Assembly: GCF_038096165.1 (NCBI RefSeq)
Contig: NZ_CP151076.1
Location: forward strand, 5,143,501 to 5,207,500
Source of the DNA: Pseudomonas sp. G.S.17
GTDB taxonomy: Bacteria > Pseudomonadota > Gammaproteobacteria > Pseudomonadales > Pseudomonadaceae
Length of the DNA: 64,000 nt
Reading direction: 5' to 3'
Position 1 is the stretch's first letter; the number at the start of each line of letters is the position of its first letter. Under the pieces are notes generated by a model, which saw nothing but the letters and a program-made list of their open reading frames with translations, ran no database searches and was not told where the DNA came from. A program made the translations under genes and the position numbers. Shown here piece after piece: positions 51,857 through 62,978 of this stretch.

Positions 51857-53314
51857 TCAGAGCAACACCACGTCGTATTGTTCCTGGGAATACATGGTTT
51901 CTACTTGAAAACGAATGGTACGGCCAATGAAGCCTTCCAGTTCCGCGACGTTTCCGGACTCTTCATCGAGCAGTCGATCCACGACACGCTGGTTGGCCAG
52001 CACCCGATAACCCACCGCCTGATAGGCCCGCGCTTCGCGCAGGATCTCGCGGAAGATTTCGTAACACACGGTTTCCGGGGTCTTCAGCTTGCCACGGCCC
52101 TGACAACTGCTGCACGGCTCACACAACACCTGTTCAAGGCTTTCGCGGGTGCGCTTGCGGGTCATCTGCACCAGACCCAGCTCGGTGATGCCGATGATGT
52201 TGGTCTTGGCGTGGTCACGCTCAAGCTGTTTTTCCAGCGTACGCAGAACCTGGCGTTGGTGCTCGCCGTCTTCCATGTCGATGAAATCGATGATGATGAT
52301 GCCGCCCAGATTGCGCAGGCGCAGCTGGCGGGCAATCGCGGTTGCCGCTTCCAGGTTGGTCTTGAAGATGGTTTCTTCGAGGTTGCGATGGCCGACGAAC
52401 GCACCGGTATTGACGTCGATGGTGCTCATGGCTTCGGCCGGATCGATCACCAGATAGCCGCCCGACTTGAGCGGGACTTTGCGCTCCAGAGCCTTCTGGA
52501 TTTCATCCTCGACGCCGTACAGATCGAAAATCGGCCGCTCACCCGGATAGTGTTCCAGACGATCAGCGATTTCCGGCATCAGTTCGGCAACGAATTGCGT
52601 GGTTTTCTGGAAGGTTTCCCGCGAGTCGATGCGAATTTTCTCGATGCGCGGGCTGACCAGATCGCGCAAGGTGCGCAGCGCAAGGCCGAGGTCTTCGTAG
52701 ATCACGCTGGGTGTCGAGGCGGTCTTGATTTGCTCGCCGATCTGATCCCAAAGCCTGCGCAGGTAGCGAATGTCCATGAGGATTTCGTCGGCACCGGCGC
52801 CTTCGGCTGCCGTGCGCAGAATGAACCCGCCCGCTTCCTTGATACCTTCGAGGGCAACGCAATCGGTCACGACTTTCTTGAGTCGCTCGCGTTCGGCTTC
52901 ATCCTCGATCTTCAGGGAAATACCGACATGCGCCGTGCGCGGCATATACACCAGGTACCGCGAAGGGATCGACAGTTGCGTGGTCAGGCGCGCGCCTTTG
53001 CTGCCGATCGGGTCCTTGGTGACCTGCACCACAAGACTCTGACCTTCGTGGACCAGCGAGCTGATGCTTTCCACGGACGGGCCTTCACGCATGGATATTT
53101 CCGAGGCGTGAATGAACGCTGCCCGGTCCAGGCCGATATCGATGAATGCAGCTTGCATGCCGGGCAATACCCGCACGACCTTGCCTTTGTAGATATTGCC
53201 GACGATGCCGCGACGCTGGGTCCGCTCGACGTGGACTTCCTGCAGAACACCGTTTTCCACCACCGCCACGCGCGACTCCATCGGCGTGATGTTGATCAGG
53301 ATCTCTTCACTCAT
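51857..53314 (-). CDS. rng: Ribonuclease G
   Basis: A 485-residue RNase E/G family endonuclease. The N-terminal S1 domain ([28 protein letters not shown]) is followed by the RNase H-like and DNase I-like catalytic part ([33 protein letters not shown]). The Zn-link [11 protein letters not shown] carries the paired cysteines. It matures 16S rRNA 5' ends and turns over mRNA. It overlaps maf by 4 nt (ATGA). Confidence 0.96.
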   Translation of the reverse strand: MSEEILINITPMESRVAVVENGVLQEVHVERTQRRGIVGNIYKGKVVRVLPGMQAAFIDIGLDRAAFIHASEISMREGPSVESISSLVHEGQSLVVQVTKDPIGSKGARLTTQLSIPSRYLVYMPRTAHVGISLKIEDEAERERLKKVVTDCVALEGIKEAGGFILRTAAEGAGADEILMDIRYLRRLWDQIGEQIKTASTPSVIYEDLGLALRTLRDLVSPRIEKIRIDSRETFQKTTQFVAELMPEIADRLEHYPGERPIFDLYGVEDEIQKALERKVPLKSGGYLVIDPAEAMSTIDVNTGAFVGHRNLEETIFKTNLEAATAIARQLRLRNLGGIIIIDFIDMEDGEHQRQVLRTLEKQLERDHAKTNIIGITELGLVQMTRKRTRESLEQVLCEPCSSCQGRGKLKTPETVCYEIFREILREARAYQAVGYRVLANQRVVDRLLDEESGNVAELEGFIGRTIRFQVETMYSQEQYDVVLL

Positions 53315-53910
53315 GACTTGTCACCTTCCAGGCATTGCCAACAGGGTATGCCGAAACGGCCAAGCAGTTCTGCGGTTTCGCACAGCGGCAGCCCAACCAC
53401 AGCGGAATAACTGCCTTGCAAGCCCTCGACGAAGATCGCCGCCAGACCCTGGATAGCATAGCTGCCAGCCTTGTCCCGAGGTTCGCCGCTGGCCCAGTAA
53501 GCTTTTGCTTCATGTGTCGCGATGCTGCGAAAACGGACGCGACTGCTGACGGTTCGGGTTTCGCAGCGTTGCCGGTCGATCAGCGCAATGGACGTCAGCA
53601 CTTCATGCTCACGCCCGGACAGCGCCGCCAGCATGGCCAGCGCATCGGCTTCGTCGACCGGCTTGCCGAGGATCCGGCCATCGAGCACCACGGCAGTGTC
53701 GGCGCCCATGACGCAAGCGTCATCGTCACTCAGCTGCGCAAGCCCGGCCTCGGCCTTGCCGCGCGCCAGACGCTCGACATAGGCCACGGCGGGCTCGTTG
53801 GGTAATGGGGTTTCGTCTATCTGCGCGCTGAGCACAGTGAAGGGCACGCCGATCTGAGTGAGTAATTCACGGCGGCGCGGTGAGCCAGAAGCCAGATGAA
53901 GCTGGGGCAT
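53311..53910 (-). CDS. maf: Maf nucleotide pyrophosphatase (YhdE type)
   Basis: A 199-residue Maf protein. The signature is [12 protein letters not shown] at the N-terminus, with [17 protein letters not shown] and [14 protein letters not shown] downstream. The YhdE subgroup hydrolyses dTTP/UTP and modified nucleotides. It lies between mreD and rng, its usual place. Confidence 0.94.
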   Translation of the reverse strand: MPQLHLASGSPRRRELLTQIGVPFTVLSAQIDETPLPNEPAVAYVERLARGKAEAGLAQLSDDDACVMGADTAVVLDGRILGKPVDEADALAMLAALSGREHEVLTSIALIDRQRCETRTVSSRVRFRSIATHEAKAYWASGEPRDKAGSYAIQGLAAIFVEGLQGSYSAVVGLPLCETAELLGRFGIPCWQCLEGDKS

Positions 53911-53976
53911 GAGGACATCTCCGTGTCGATGAGGGTGAACGCCATCCTGATAAAAGCGCGTTCGCCCAAAGGCTCG

Positions 53977-54468
53977 TTAGTTGATTCTCAAACGCTTGCG
54001 CAACCCGCGCAGGCCATAACTGACCCAAGGCCACAACAGTGCGCTGACCAAGGCTGGCAGCACCAGGGCAAGAGTCGGCTGGCGGTTGCCGGTCAGGGCG
54101 CTGAGCCACAGTTGCGCCAGTTGGGCGAGACCGAACACGACCAGGAGAACGAGGCATTGCTGCCAGATGGGGAACATTCGCAGGCGTTGATGCAAGGTCA
54201 TGACCAGAAACGCGATCAGACTGAGGATCAACGCATTCTGCCCCAGCAGCGTGCCGTACAGCACGTCTTCCATCATGCCCAGCATCCAGGCGGTGGTCAT
54301 GCCGACTTTATGGGGCAGCGCCAGAATCCAGAAGGTCAGCAACAGCGCCAGCCACAGTGGCCGGAAGATTTCCATGAACTGTGGCAGCGGCGAAACGCTC
54401 AACAGCAGGCCAATCGCGAAAGTGAGCCAGACGACCCACCCATTGCGGGCCGGGGCGAGACTAACCAT
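53977..54468 (-). CDS. mreD: Rod-shape protein MreD
   Basis: A 163-residue, mostly hydrophobic protein with about five membrane segments (VVWLTFAIGLLLSV, LALLLTFWILALP, LVLLVVFGLAQLA). It is part of the MreBCD elongasome. The ATG of MVSLAP at 54468 overlaps the end of mreC by 8 nt; the longer frame inside mreC lacks similarity. Confidence 0.92.
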   Translation of the reverse strand: MVSLAPARNGWVVWLTFAIGLLLSVSPLPQFMEIFRPLWLALLLTFWILALPHKVGMTTAWMLGMMEDVLYGTLLGQNALILSLIAFLVMTLHQRLRMFPIWQQCLVLLVVFGLAQLAQLWLSALTGNRQPTLALVLPALVSALLWPWVSYGLRGLRKRLRIN

Positions 54469-55606
54469 CGATTCTCTCCCGAGTGGTGGCGGGCGCGGCG
54501 GCCGGTGGTTTGGTAACGGCCGGCGTTGCGGCAGGCTTGGCCGGCGGCTTGCTGGCGGGTTTGCTGGCCGGTTTTGGTGCGGTAGTCGCAGGAATTGCTG
54601 GCGCATGGGTCGGCGCAGCAGTACCTGGCTTCACTGGCGTCGTCGCGGCTGGCGCAGCGCCCGGCTTGACCGGTGCAGTGGTGGCCGGAGTTGCGGTCCC
54701 GGCGCCTTGGGCAGCAGCAGGCTCGGCGGCTTTTTCGGCAGACTCCTGAGCCTGGGCGGCTTCGGCGGCGCGCTCTTCCGGCGAGCGTCCGTCGGAGAAC
54801 ACCAGCAGCAGGTAACGACTGCGATTCAAGGCCGCAGTCGGCACGGCACGAACGATGGCAAACGGCTGGCCGGAATCGTGAATCACTTCCTTGACCGTCG
54901 CCACCGGATAACCGGCCGGGAAACGCTGACCGAGGCCAGAACTCACCAGCAGATCGCCTTCCTTGATATCCGCCGTGTCCGCGACGTGGCGCAGCTCCAG
55001 GCGCTCCGGGTTACCGGTGCCACTGGCAATGGCGCGCAGGCCGTTACGGTTGACCTGCACCGGAATGCTGTGGGTTGTGTCGGTCAGCAACAGAACGCGG
55101 GAGGTGTACGGCATCAACTCGACGACTTGCCCCATCAGGCCGCGGGCATCGAGCACCGGCTGGCCGAGGACCACACCATCGCGTTCGCCTTTGTTGATGA
55201 TGATTCGATGGGTGAACGGGTTCGGGTCCATGCCGATCAGCTCGGCGACTTCGACTTTCTCGTTAACCAGCGCCGAAGAATTGAGCAACTCGCGCAGACG
55301 CACGTTCTGCTCGGTAAGGGCCGCCAGTTTTTGCAGGCGCCCTTGCAGAAGCAAAGCCTCGGTCTTGAGTTTTTCATTTTCGGCGAGCAGTTCGGTCCGG
55401 CTGCCAAACTGGCTGGCGACGCCTTGATAAAGGCGCTGCGGCAGATCGACTATCCAGTAGGACTGCATCAAGACCAGCGACATCTGGCTACGCAGCGGTT
55501 TGAGCACGGTAAACCGGGCATCGACCACCATCAGCGCTACCGATAACACGACCAGCACCAACAGGCGCACGCCCAGCGACGGGCCTTTTGTGAAAAGCGG
55601 TTTAAT
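54461..55606 (-). CDS. mreC: Rod-shape protein MreC, probably initiated at ATT
   Basis: A 381-residue MreC: a short cytoplasmic part, one transmembrane helix (LLVLVVLSVALMVV), a coiled coil (LLAENEKLKTEALLLQGRLQKL) and the periplasmic beta domains. A proline/alanine/threonine/lysine-rich tail of about 90 residues follows. The first standard start is a GTG at 55570. The frame continues upstream as IKPLFTKGPSLG to an ATT at 55606-55604, with GGAGGAG exactly 6 nt before it. No other strong ribosome binding site suits the GTG. Initiation at ATT is inferred. Confidence 0.88.
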   Translation of the reverse strand: MKPLFTKGPSLGVRLLVLVVLSVALMVVDARFTVLKPLRSQMSLVLMQSYWIVDLPQRLYQGVASQFGSRTELLAENEKLKTEALLLQGRLQKLAALTEQNVRLRELLNSSALVNEKVEVAELIGMDPNPFTHRIIINKGERDGVVLGQPVLDARGLMGQVVELMPYTSRVLLLTDTTHSIPVQVNRNGLRAIASGTGNPERLELRHVADTADIKEGDLLVSSGLGQRFPAGYPVATVKEVIHDSGQPFAIVRAVPTAALNRSRYLLLVFSDGRSPEERAAEAAQAQESAEKAAEPAAAQGAGTATPATTAPVKPGAAPAATTPVKPGTAAPTHAPAIPATTAPKPASKPASKPPAKPAATPAVTKPPAAAPATTRERIDG

Positions 55607-55774
55607 AGGCCGCTCCTCCAGGGCAAGATTTCAATTGGCTGTGCTTATTCATGCGGCATTGAACCGGCCTGGACAGATGAGAAAGTGAACACCGGATTTC
55701 GGCGTCAGCCTAACGCATACAGGTAGCCAAAGCGCTACCTGTAAACATAAGGCTGCCTGAAGTGCTGCCAGCAA

Positions 55775-56824
<1,050 letters not shown>

Positions 56825-57020
56825 CTAGGGAACGCGTGGGTAAAAAAGTGCGGCAAACTCTAACAACGACAGGGATTTTGGGCAAGGAGCCAATATGTTA
56901 AATTAGCGGCTTTTCCGAGCATGACCCTAGACGTTCGCGGCCTTATGACCGTAGAAATGCGATAGTGTTCGCCAATCTAACACACAGATCCGTTCCGTAA
57001 GCATTCCACTGGAGAACCCC

Positions 57021-57308
57021 ATGGCGCTTGATCGCTCCGACGTGGAAAAGATCGCTCATCTGGCCCGACTTGGCCTGAATGACGCCGATATCCCGCGTAC
57101 TACCGAAGCATTAAATAATATTCTTGCGCTGGTTGATCAGATGCAAGCCGTCGATACCACCGGCATCGAACCGCTGGCGCACCCGCTGGAAGCGTCGCAA
57201 CGTCTGCGCGAAGACGTCGTTACCGAGCAAAATCATCGCGAGACTTACCAAGCCATCGCACCAGCGGTCGAACACGGCCTTTATCTGGTTCCGAAAGTCA
57301 TCGAGTAA
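57021..57308 (+). CDS. gatC: Asp/Glu-tRNA amidotransferase subunit C
   Basis: A 95-residue GatC ([37 protein letters not shown]). It stabilises the GatAB complex that converts misacylated Glu-tRNA-Gln or Asp-tRNA-Asn to the correct amide form. It is the first gene of gatCAB. Confidence 0.95.
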   Translation: MALDRSDVEKIAHLARLGLNDADIPRTTEALNNILALVDQMQAVDTTGIEPLAHPLEASQRLREDVVTEQNHRETYQAIAPAVEHGLYLVPKVIE

Positions 57309-57323
57309 GGGAATGAGCCTGCA

Positions 57324-58775
57324 ATGCATCAAATGACTCTGGCCGAGATCGCCCGCGGACTCGCCGAAAAAAAGTTTTCTTCTGAAGAATTGACCCGTGT
57401 CCTGCTCGCGCGCATCACGCAGCTCGACCCGCAGATCAACAGCTTCATTACCCTCACCGAAGACCTGGCCATCACCCAGGCGCAGGCCGCTGACGCTCGT
57501 CGTGCCGCCGGTGAGAACAATCCGTTGCTCGGCGCACCGTTGGCCCACAAGGATTTGTTCTGCACCAAAGGCATCCGCACCAGCTGCGCGTCGAAGATGC
57601 TCGACAACTTCAAGGCGCCGTACGACGCCACCGTGGTTGCCAAACTGGCTGCAGCGGGCACCGTGACCCTGGGCAAGACCAACATGGACGAATTCGCCAT
57701 GGGTTCGGCCAACGAGTCGAGCCACTATGGCGCGGTGAAAAACCCGTGGAGCCTTGAACATGTGCCGGGCGGTTCGTCCGGCGGTTCGGCTGCTGCGGTT
57801 GCTGCACGCTTGCTGCCCGCAGCAACAGGCACTGACACCGGCGGCTCGATTCGCCAGCCCGCCGCGCTGACCAACCTCACCGGCCTGAAACCGACGTATG
57901 GTCGGGTTTCCCGCTGGGGCATGATCGCCTACGCGTCGAGCCTCGATCAGGCCGGCCCGCTGGCCCGCTCGGCCGAAGACTGCGCGCTGCTGCTGCAAGG
58001 CATGGCCGGTTTCGACCCGCAGGATTCCACCAGCATTGACGAGCCTGTGCCGGATTACAGCGCCAGCCTCAATCAGTCGCTCAAAGGCCTGCGCATCGGC
58101 ATCCCGAAAGAATATTTCGGCGCAGGTCTCGACCCGCGTATTGCCGAGCTGGTTCTGGAAAGCGTCAAGGAGCTGGAAAAACTCGGCGCCGTTGTCAAGG
58201 AAGTCAGCCTGCCGAACCTGCAACACGGCATCCCGGCTTATTACGTGATCGCGCCGGCTGAAGCCTCGTCCAACCTGTCGCGTTTCGACGGTGTGCGTTT
58301 CGGCTATCGCTGCGAAGACCCGAAAGACCTGACCGACCTGTACAAGCGCTCCCGCGCCGAGGGTTTCGGCCCGGAAGTACAACGCCGGATCCTGGTCGGT
58401 GCCTACGCGCTGTCCGCTGGTTATTACGACGCGTATTACCTGCAAGCGCAGAAGATCCGTCGCTTGATCAAGAATGATTTCATGAGCGCCTTCACTGAAG
58501 TCGACGTGATTCTCGGCCCGACCACGCCTAACCCGGCCTGGAAAATCGGCGCCAAGAACAACGATCCGATTTCCGAGTACCTGGAAGACTTCTACACCAT
58601 CACCGCCAACCTCGCGGGTCTGCCGGGCTTGTCCATGCCAGCAGGTTTTGTCGAAGGTTTGCCGGTCGGCGTGCAGTTGCTTGCCCCGTACTTCCAGGAA
58701 GGCCGCCTGCTCAACGTCGCCCACCAATACCAGCAAGTCACTGACTGGCATTTGCGCGCGCCGACAGGCTTCTAA
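57324..58775 (+). CDS. gatA: Asp/Glu-tRNA amidotransferase subunit A
   Basis: A 483-residue amidase-signature enzyme that releases ammonia from glutamine. The Ser-cisSer-Lys triad is in [10 protein letters not shown] (Lys), [13 protein letters not shown] (cis-Ser) and [12 protein letters not shown] (nucleophile Ser). It starts 15 nt after gatC. Confidence 0.97.
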   Translation: MHQMTLAEIARGLAEKKFSSEELTRVLLARITQLDPQINSFITLTEDLAITQAQAADARRAAGENNPLLGAPLAHKDLFCTKGIRTSCASKMLDNFKAPYDATVVAKLAAAGTVTLGKTNMDEFAMGSANESSHYGAVKNPWSLEHVPGGSSGGSAAAVAARLLPAATGTDTGGSIRQPAALTNLTGLKPTYGRVSRWGMIAYASSLDQAGPLARSAEDCALLLQGMAGFDPQDSTSIDEPVPDYSASLNQSLKGLRIGIPKEYFGAGLDPRIAELVLESVKELEKLGAVVKEVSLPNLQHGIPAYYVIAPAEASSNLSRFDGVRFGYRCEDPKDLTDLYKRSRAEGFGPEVQRRILVGAYALSAGYYDAYYLQAQKIRRLIKNDFMSAFTEVDVILGPTTPNPAWKIGAKNNDPISEYLEDFYTITANLAGLPGLSMPAGFVEGLPVGVQLLAPYFQEGRLLNVAHQYQQVTDWHLRAPTGF

Positions 58776-58787
58776 GGAGAAACACAC

Positions 58788-60233
58788 ATGTCATGGGAAG
58801 TTGTCATCGGGCTGGAAATTCACACCCAGCTGTCGACCCAATCGAAGATTTTCTCCGGTAGCTCAATCACGTTTGGCTCCGAGCCCAATACTCAGGCCAG
58901 CCTTGTCGACCTGGGCATGCCGGGTGTCTTGCCGGTGCTCAATAAAGAAGCCGTGCGTATGGCCGTCAAGTTCGGCCTGGCGGTAGATGCCGAAATCGGC
59001 AAGCACAACGTGTTCGCCCGCAAGAACTACTTCTATCCGGATCTGCCCAAGGGTTACCAGATCAGCCAGATGGAATTGCCGATTGTCGGCAAGGGCCATC
59101 TGGATATCACCCTTGAAGACGGCACCGTCAAGCGCGTCGGTATTACCCGCGCGCACCTTGAAGAAGACGCCGGCAAAAGCCTGCACGAAGACTTCAGCGG
59201 CATGACCGGCATCGACCTCAACCGCGCGGGCACCCCGCTGCTGGAAATCGTTTCCGACCCGGACATGCGTTCGGCCAAGGAAGCCGTGGCGTATGTCAAA
59301 GCCATGCACGCGCTGGTCCGCTACCTGGGCATCTGCGACGGCAACATGGCCGAAGGCTCGCTGCGTTGCGACTGCAACGTGTCGATTCGTCCAAAGGGCC
59401 AGGTTGAGTTCGGCACCCGCTGCGAGATCAAGAACGTCAACTCGTTCCGCTTCATCGAGAAGGCGATCAACAGTGAAATCCAGCGTCAGATCGATCTGAT
59501 CGAAGACGGCGGCAAGGTCATCCAGCAGACCCGTCTTTACGATCCAAACAAAGACGAAACCCGCGCCATGCGCAGCAAGGAGGAAGCCAACGACTACCGT
59601 TACTTCCCCGATCCAGACCTGCTGCCGGTGATCATCGAAGACTCGTTCATCGAAGAAACCCGCGCCACGCTGCCGGAGCTGCCGCCGCAAAAACGCGAGC
59701 GTTTCCAGGCGCAGTTCGGTCTGTCGGCCTACGACGCCAGCGTCCTGGCTTCAAGCCGCGAGCAAGCCGACTACTTCGAACAAGTGGTCAGCATCAGTGG
59801 CGACGCCAAACTGGCGGCCAACTGGGTCATGGTCGAGCTGGGCAGCCTGCTGAACAAGCTGGGCCTGGAAATCGAACAATCCCCGGTCAGCGCCGAGCAA
59901 TTGGGCGGCATGTTGTTGCGCATCACCGACAACACCATCTCGGGCAAAATCGCCAAGATGGTCTTCGAGGGCATGGCCAACGGCGAAGGCACTGCGGATC
60001 AGGTCATCGAAACCCGCGGCATGAAACAGGTCACCGACAGCGGCGCCATTGAATCGATGCTCGACGAGATGCTCGCCGCCAATGCGCAGCAGGTCGTGGA
60101 TTATCGGGCAGCGGACGAAGCCAAGCGCGGCAAGATGTTTGGTTTCTTCGTCGGCCAGGCCATGAAAGCCTCCAAGGGCAAGGCCAACCCGCAGCAGGTC
60201 AATGAACTGCTGAAGAAGAAGCTGGAAGGCTGA
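58788..60233 (+). CDS. gatB: Asp/Glu-tRNA amidotransferase subunit B
   Basis: A 481-residue GatB kinase/amidotransferase subunit. Hallmarks are [31 protein letters not shown] and [15 protein letters not shown]. The C-terminal YqeY-like tRNA-binding tail follows. AAGGAG precedes the ATG. It ends gatCAB and is followed by a REP hairpin. Confidence 0.97.
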   Translation: MSWEVVIGLEIHTQLSTQSKIFSGSSITFGSEPNTQASLVDLGMPGVLPVLNKEAVRMAVKFGLAVDAEIGKHNVFARKNYFYPDLPKGYQISQMELPIVGKGHLDITLEDGTVKRVGITRAHLEEDAGKSLHEDFSGMTGIDLNRAGTPLLEIVSDPDMRSAKEAVAYVKAMHALVRYLGICDGNMAEGSLRCDCNVSIRPKGQVEFGTRCEIKNVNSFRFIEKAINSEIQRQIDLIEDGGKVIQQTRLYDPNKDETRAMRSKEEANDYRYFPDPDLLPVIIEDSFIEETRATLPELPPQKRERFQAQFGLSAYDASVLASSREQADYFEQVVSISGDAKLAANWVMVELGSLLNKLGLEIEQSPVSAEQLGGMLLRITDNTISGKIAKMVFEGMANGEGTADQVIETRGMKQVTDSGAIESMLDEMLAANAQQVVDYRAADEAKRGKMFGFFVGQAMKASKGKANPQQVNELLKKKLEG

Positions 60234-60255
60234 TTCAGAGGGCGGCGACCGATCC

Positions 60256-60306
60256 GTAGGACCGGCTTTAGCCGGGAGCACGCCTCCCGGCTAAAGCCGG
60301 TCCTAC
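60256..60306. repeat. REP pair (TAGGACCGGCTTTAGCCGG family)
   Basis: Inverted copies GTAGGACCGGCTTTAGCCGG and CCGGCTAAAGCCGGTCCTAC are almost adjacent and form a strong hairpin between gatB and the rlpA-like gene. This is the third copy of the family in the window. Confidence 0.82.
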
Positions 60307-60341
60307 GGGCAACACGCGTCTGCACATCCAAGGACCAAACC

Positions 60342-60710
60342 ATGCTGCGGCTTCTTGCCTCTTGCGCCCTGATCTCCCTGCTCACCGGTTGCGCGACGGG
60401 CCTCATCGATCCTCACGGTTACGATGAAACCGGCGGCGCTTCGTATTACGGCTCGCAACATCACGGCAATCGCACTGCCAGTGGCGAGCGCTTCGATCAG
60501 AACTCACTGACCGCAGCACATCGGCGGCTGCCCTTTGGCACCCGCGTCAAAGTAACCAATCTGGACAATGACAAATCAGTGGTCGTGCGTATCAACGATC
60601 GCGGCCCGCACACCCGTGGCCGATTGATCGATTTGTCACGCGCAGCGGCTGCACAACTGGGTATGCTGCGCAGCGGAACCGCTCAGGTCCGTGTGCAAGC
60701 CCTCGAATAA
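60342..60710 (+). CDS. RlpA-like double-psi beta-barrel lipoprotein
   Basis: A 122-residue lipoprotein. The signal peptide ends in the lipobox LTGC (Cys about 17). A DPBB domain follows (GGASYYGSQHHGNRTASGERFD, LPFGTRVKVTNL, VVRINDRGPH). It has the RlpA catalytic-type Asp in NDRGP but no C-terminal SPOR domain, so it is a short RlpA relative. Full RlpA in P. aeruginosa is a lytic transglycosylase of denuded glycan. Confidence 0.9.
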   Translation: MLRLLASCALISLLTGCATGLIDPHGYDETGGASYYGSQHHGNRTASGERFDQNSLTAAHRRLPFGTRVKVTNLDNDKSVVVRINDRGPHTRGRLIDLSRAAAAQLGMLRSGTAQVRVQALE

Positions 60711-60721
60711 GGACGCCCGGA

Positions 60722-61807
60722 ATTCTTCAGCTCTCAACCCTGCCGCTGCCGAGCCTGATCCAATGGATCAGCGGCCTGCTGCTGCTGGTCATCGGCGCCG
60801 AGCTGTCGGTGCGCGCCGCAGTCAGCCTCGCCACGACTCTTGGCATTCGCCCGCTGTTCATCGGCCTGACCTTTGTGGCCCTGGGCAGCAGCGCGCCGCA
60901 GATGGCGGTCGGCTTGCAAGCGGCCTTCACCTCCAGCCCGGACATCGCCGTGGGCAGCGTGGTGGGCGGCAATATTTTCAATGTACTGGTGACGCTGGGC
61001 CTGTGCGCACTGGTCATCCCGTTGCGCGTCACCCGGCAACTGGTGCGCCTGGAAATCCCCTTGATGGTCGCCGCCAGCGCCCTGGTCTTCGTCCTGTCGT
61101 TGAACGGCGAGCTGGGCGTGATCGACGGCGTGACGCTGCTGCTGGGATTGCTGGCTTATCTGCTGATCGTGCTGCGCCAGTCCGGCCAGGGCTTTGCTTA
61201 CCGACAGTCAGCCAGCAAAGGTCGCTCGCCCAAGGCCTGGCCAATTCTGCTGCGCATGACGGCATTGGTCTGCGGGATTGCGCTGCTGGTGTTTGGCAGC
61301 CATCTGCTGGTGGCCGCATCGGTGATCATCGCCCTCGACCTGGGTTTGTCCGAGCGTATCATCGGCTTGACGGTGATCGCGGTCAGCACGTCCCTGCCAG
61401 GTTTGACCACTTCATTGATTGCCGCTTTTCGCGGCGAACGTGACATCGCCGTGGGCAACGTGATCGGCAGTAATCTGTTCAATCTGCTGGGTGTAATAGG
61501 CGTCACTGCGCTGCTCACGCCGGTGCCGTTGTCGGTTTCGCCCAATGCGCTGGATTTCGATCTGCCGGTGATGCTCGGCGTCGCCGCCTTGTGCCTGCCG
61601 CTGTTCTATTCCGGTTATCGCATCACGCGCTTCGAAGGCCTGCTATTGCTGGCGTTGTACCTGGCTTACGGGCTGCACATCGTGTCGTTTACCACCGGCA
61701 TGCCGCTGGCCGACACGCTGGAGCGGCTGATGGTGCGCTTCGTCCTTCCGGTGCTGGCGGTCTTCGTGGTGTACAGCACGATCAAGGCGTGGCGGCGCCA
61801 GCACTAG
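60722..61807 (+). CDS. Calcium/sodium antiporter (YrbG-like), possibly ATT-initiated
   Basis: A cation antiporter of the Ca2+/Na+ exchanger (YrbG) family with two internal repeats. The ion-binding signatures are VALGSSAPQMAVG (first half) and IAVSTSLPGLTTSLIAAFRGERDIAVGNVIGSNLFNLL (second half). The first transmembrane helix (LIQWISGLLLLVIGAEL) lies upstream of the first standard start, GTG at 60809. The frame runs back to ATT at 60722 with AAGGA 8 nt before it and no ATG, GTG or TTG in between. The true start is therefore uncertain. The TAG stop is shared with the IS630 insertion. Confidence 0.82.
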   Translation: MLQLSTLPLPSLIQWISGLLLLVIGAELSVRAAVSLATTLGIRPLFIGLTFVALGSSAPQMAVGLQAAFTSSPDIAVGSVVGGNIFNVLVTLGLCALVIPLRVTRQLVRLEIPLMVAASALVFVLSLNGELGVIDGVTLLLGLLAYLLIVLRQSGQGFAYRQSASKGRSPKAWPILLRMTALVCGIALLVFGSHLLVAASVIIALDLGLSERIIGLTVIAVSTSLPGLTTSLIAAFRGERDIAVGNVIGSNLFNLLGVIGVTALLTPVPLSVSPNALDFDLPVMLGVAALCLPLFYSGYRITRFEGLLLLALYLAYGLHIVSFTTGMPLADTLERLMVRFVLPVLAVFVVYSTIKAWRRQH

Positions 61808-62972
61808 TGTGCCGTCTCTGAAATAAGTTTCTAACCTGAGCTATGCTTCTGTGGTCAGTCAGTGCTTGGAGTGATCACATGAACTCTCAGGACATCGTGC
61901 TCAGTGAAGACGAACAAATTGAACTGAGTCGGCGCATAAGATCAGCCACGATCAGTCAGCGCGACGGTCGTCGGGCACGGGTGATTTTGCTAGCCGCTCG
62001 AGGTTGTTCTCGTAACGAGATTGCCCAGTTGACAGGTCTCTCCGTTGTTTCAGTCACCCGCTGGTGCAAGCGCTTTCAAGAGCTGCGTCTACAAGGCCTA
62101 GTGGATCTGCCCGGACGAGGTCGCAAGCCATCCCTATCGGCCGAAGCGTTGAAACGAACACTTGAGCAGGTCACTCAGCCGCGTATCGGTCAGCCTCGCT
62201 GGAGCTGTCGAAGCATGGCGCGAGTCGCCGGCATTTCACCGGCCAGCGTCCAGCGCATATGGGCCGCCAACGATATAAAACCGCACCTGACACGTACCTT
62301 CAAACTGTCCAAAGATCCAAACTTCGAAGAGAAGTTCTGGGACGTCATCGGGCTGTATCTGGATCCGCCGGATAAGGCATTGGTGCTTTGTTGCGATGAA
62401 AAAAGCCAGGTTCAGGCTCTGGAGCGTACCCAGCCTGGACTGCCTTTGGGGATCGGTCATATCCGTACGCAATCGCACGATTATGTCCGCCATGGCACCG
62501 TCACCTTGTTCACTGCGCTGGATTATCTTCAGGGGCGCTTGATCAGTTCCATAGAGCGCCAACACCGGCATCAGGAATGGCTGGAGTTTCTCAAGAAGAT
62601 CAATCGAGAAACGCCCAAACAGCTCCAATTGCATCTGATCGTGGACAACTACGCCACGCATAAACACCCGAAAGTGAAGGCATGGCTTGAGAAGCACAAG
62701 CGCTTCCACATGCACTTCACCCCGACCTCCAGCTCGTGGATGAACATGGTTGAGCGCTTCTTTCGCGATATCACGGTGTACCTGCGTGACGGCAGTTTCA
62801 GCTCGGTTCGCGAACTGGAAAGCTCGATCACCACGTTCCTAGCACTGCGAAATGCGCAGCCGACTCGCTATGTCTGGAACGCCAAGGGGGAAGATATTTT
62901 GAACAAGATACAGCGAGCCCGTGAGGCAATGGCCTCACAGGCATGAGGAGCTTTATTTTTGAGACAGCACAC
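61807..62972 (+). mobile_element. IS630-family insertion sequence
   Basis: A 1166-bp element with imperfect terminal inverted repeats: left GTGTGCCGTCTCTGAAATAA, right (complement) GTGTGCTGTCTCAAAAATAA. It is flanked by the TA duplication expected of the IS630/Tc1-mariner group (61805-61806 and 62973-62974). It carries one intact transposase gene. It lies exactly at the stop codon of the antiporter gene. Confidence 0.9.
61879..62946 (+). CDS. IS630-family transposase
   Basis: A 355-residue DDE transposase. The N-terminal helix-turn-helix domain (GCSRNEIAQLTGLSVVSVTRWCKRF) binds the element ends. The catalytic acids are in VLCCDEKSQVQAL (Asp), HLIVDNYATHKH (Asp) and SSSWMNMVERFFRD (Glu). The frame is uninterrupted, so the element may be active. 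The ATG at 61879 is preferred over an upstream in-frame ATG lying closer to the terminal repeat. Confidence 0.93.
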   Translation: MNSQDIVLSEDEQIELSRRIRSATISQRDGRRARVILLAARGCSRNEIAQLTGLSVVSVTRWCKRFQELRLQGLVDLPGRGRKPSLSAEALKRTLEQVTQPRIGQPRWSCRSMARVAGISPASVQRIWAANDIKPHLTRTFKLSKDPNFEEKFWDVIGLYLDPPDKALVLCCDEKSQVQALERTQPGLPLGIGHIRTQSHDYVRHGTVTLFTALDYLQGRLISSIERQHRHQEWLEFLKKINRETPKQLQLHLIVDNYATHKHPKVKAWLEKHKRFHMHFTPTSSSWMNMVERFFRDITVYLRDGSFSSVRELESSITTFLALRNAQPTRYVWNAKGEDILNKIQRAREAMASQA

Positions 62973-62978
62973 TAGACG

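Noticed and set aside
51878..53410. A 510-codon plus-strand frame opposite rng
   Set aside because: Shadow of ribonuclease G, whose motifs are unambiguous.
57111..58787. A 558-codon minus-strand frame opposite gatC and gatA
   Set aside because: Antisense to conserved amidotransferase genes with clear catalytic motifs.
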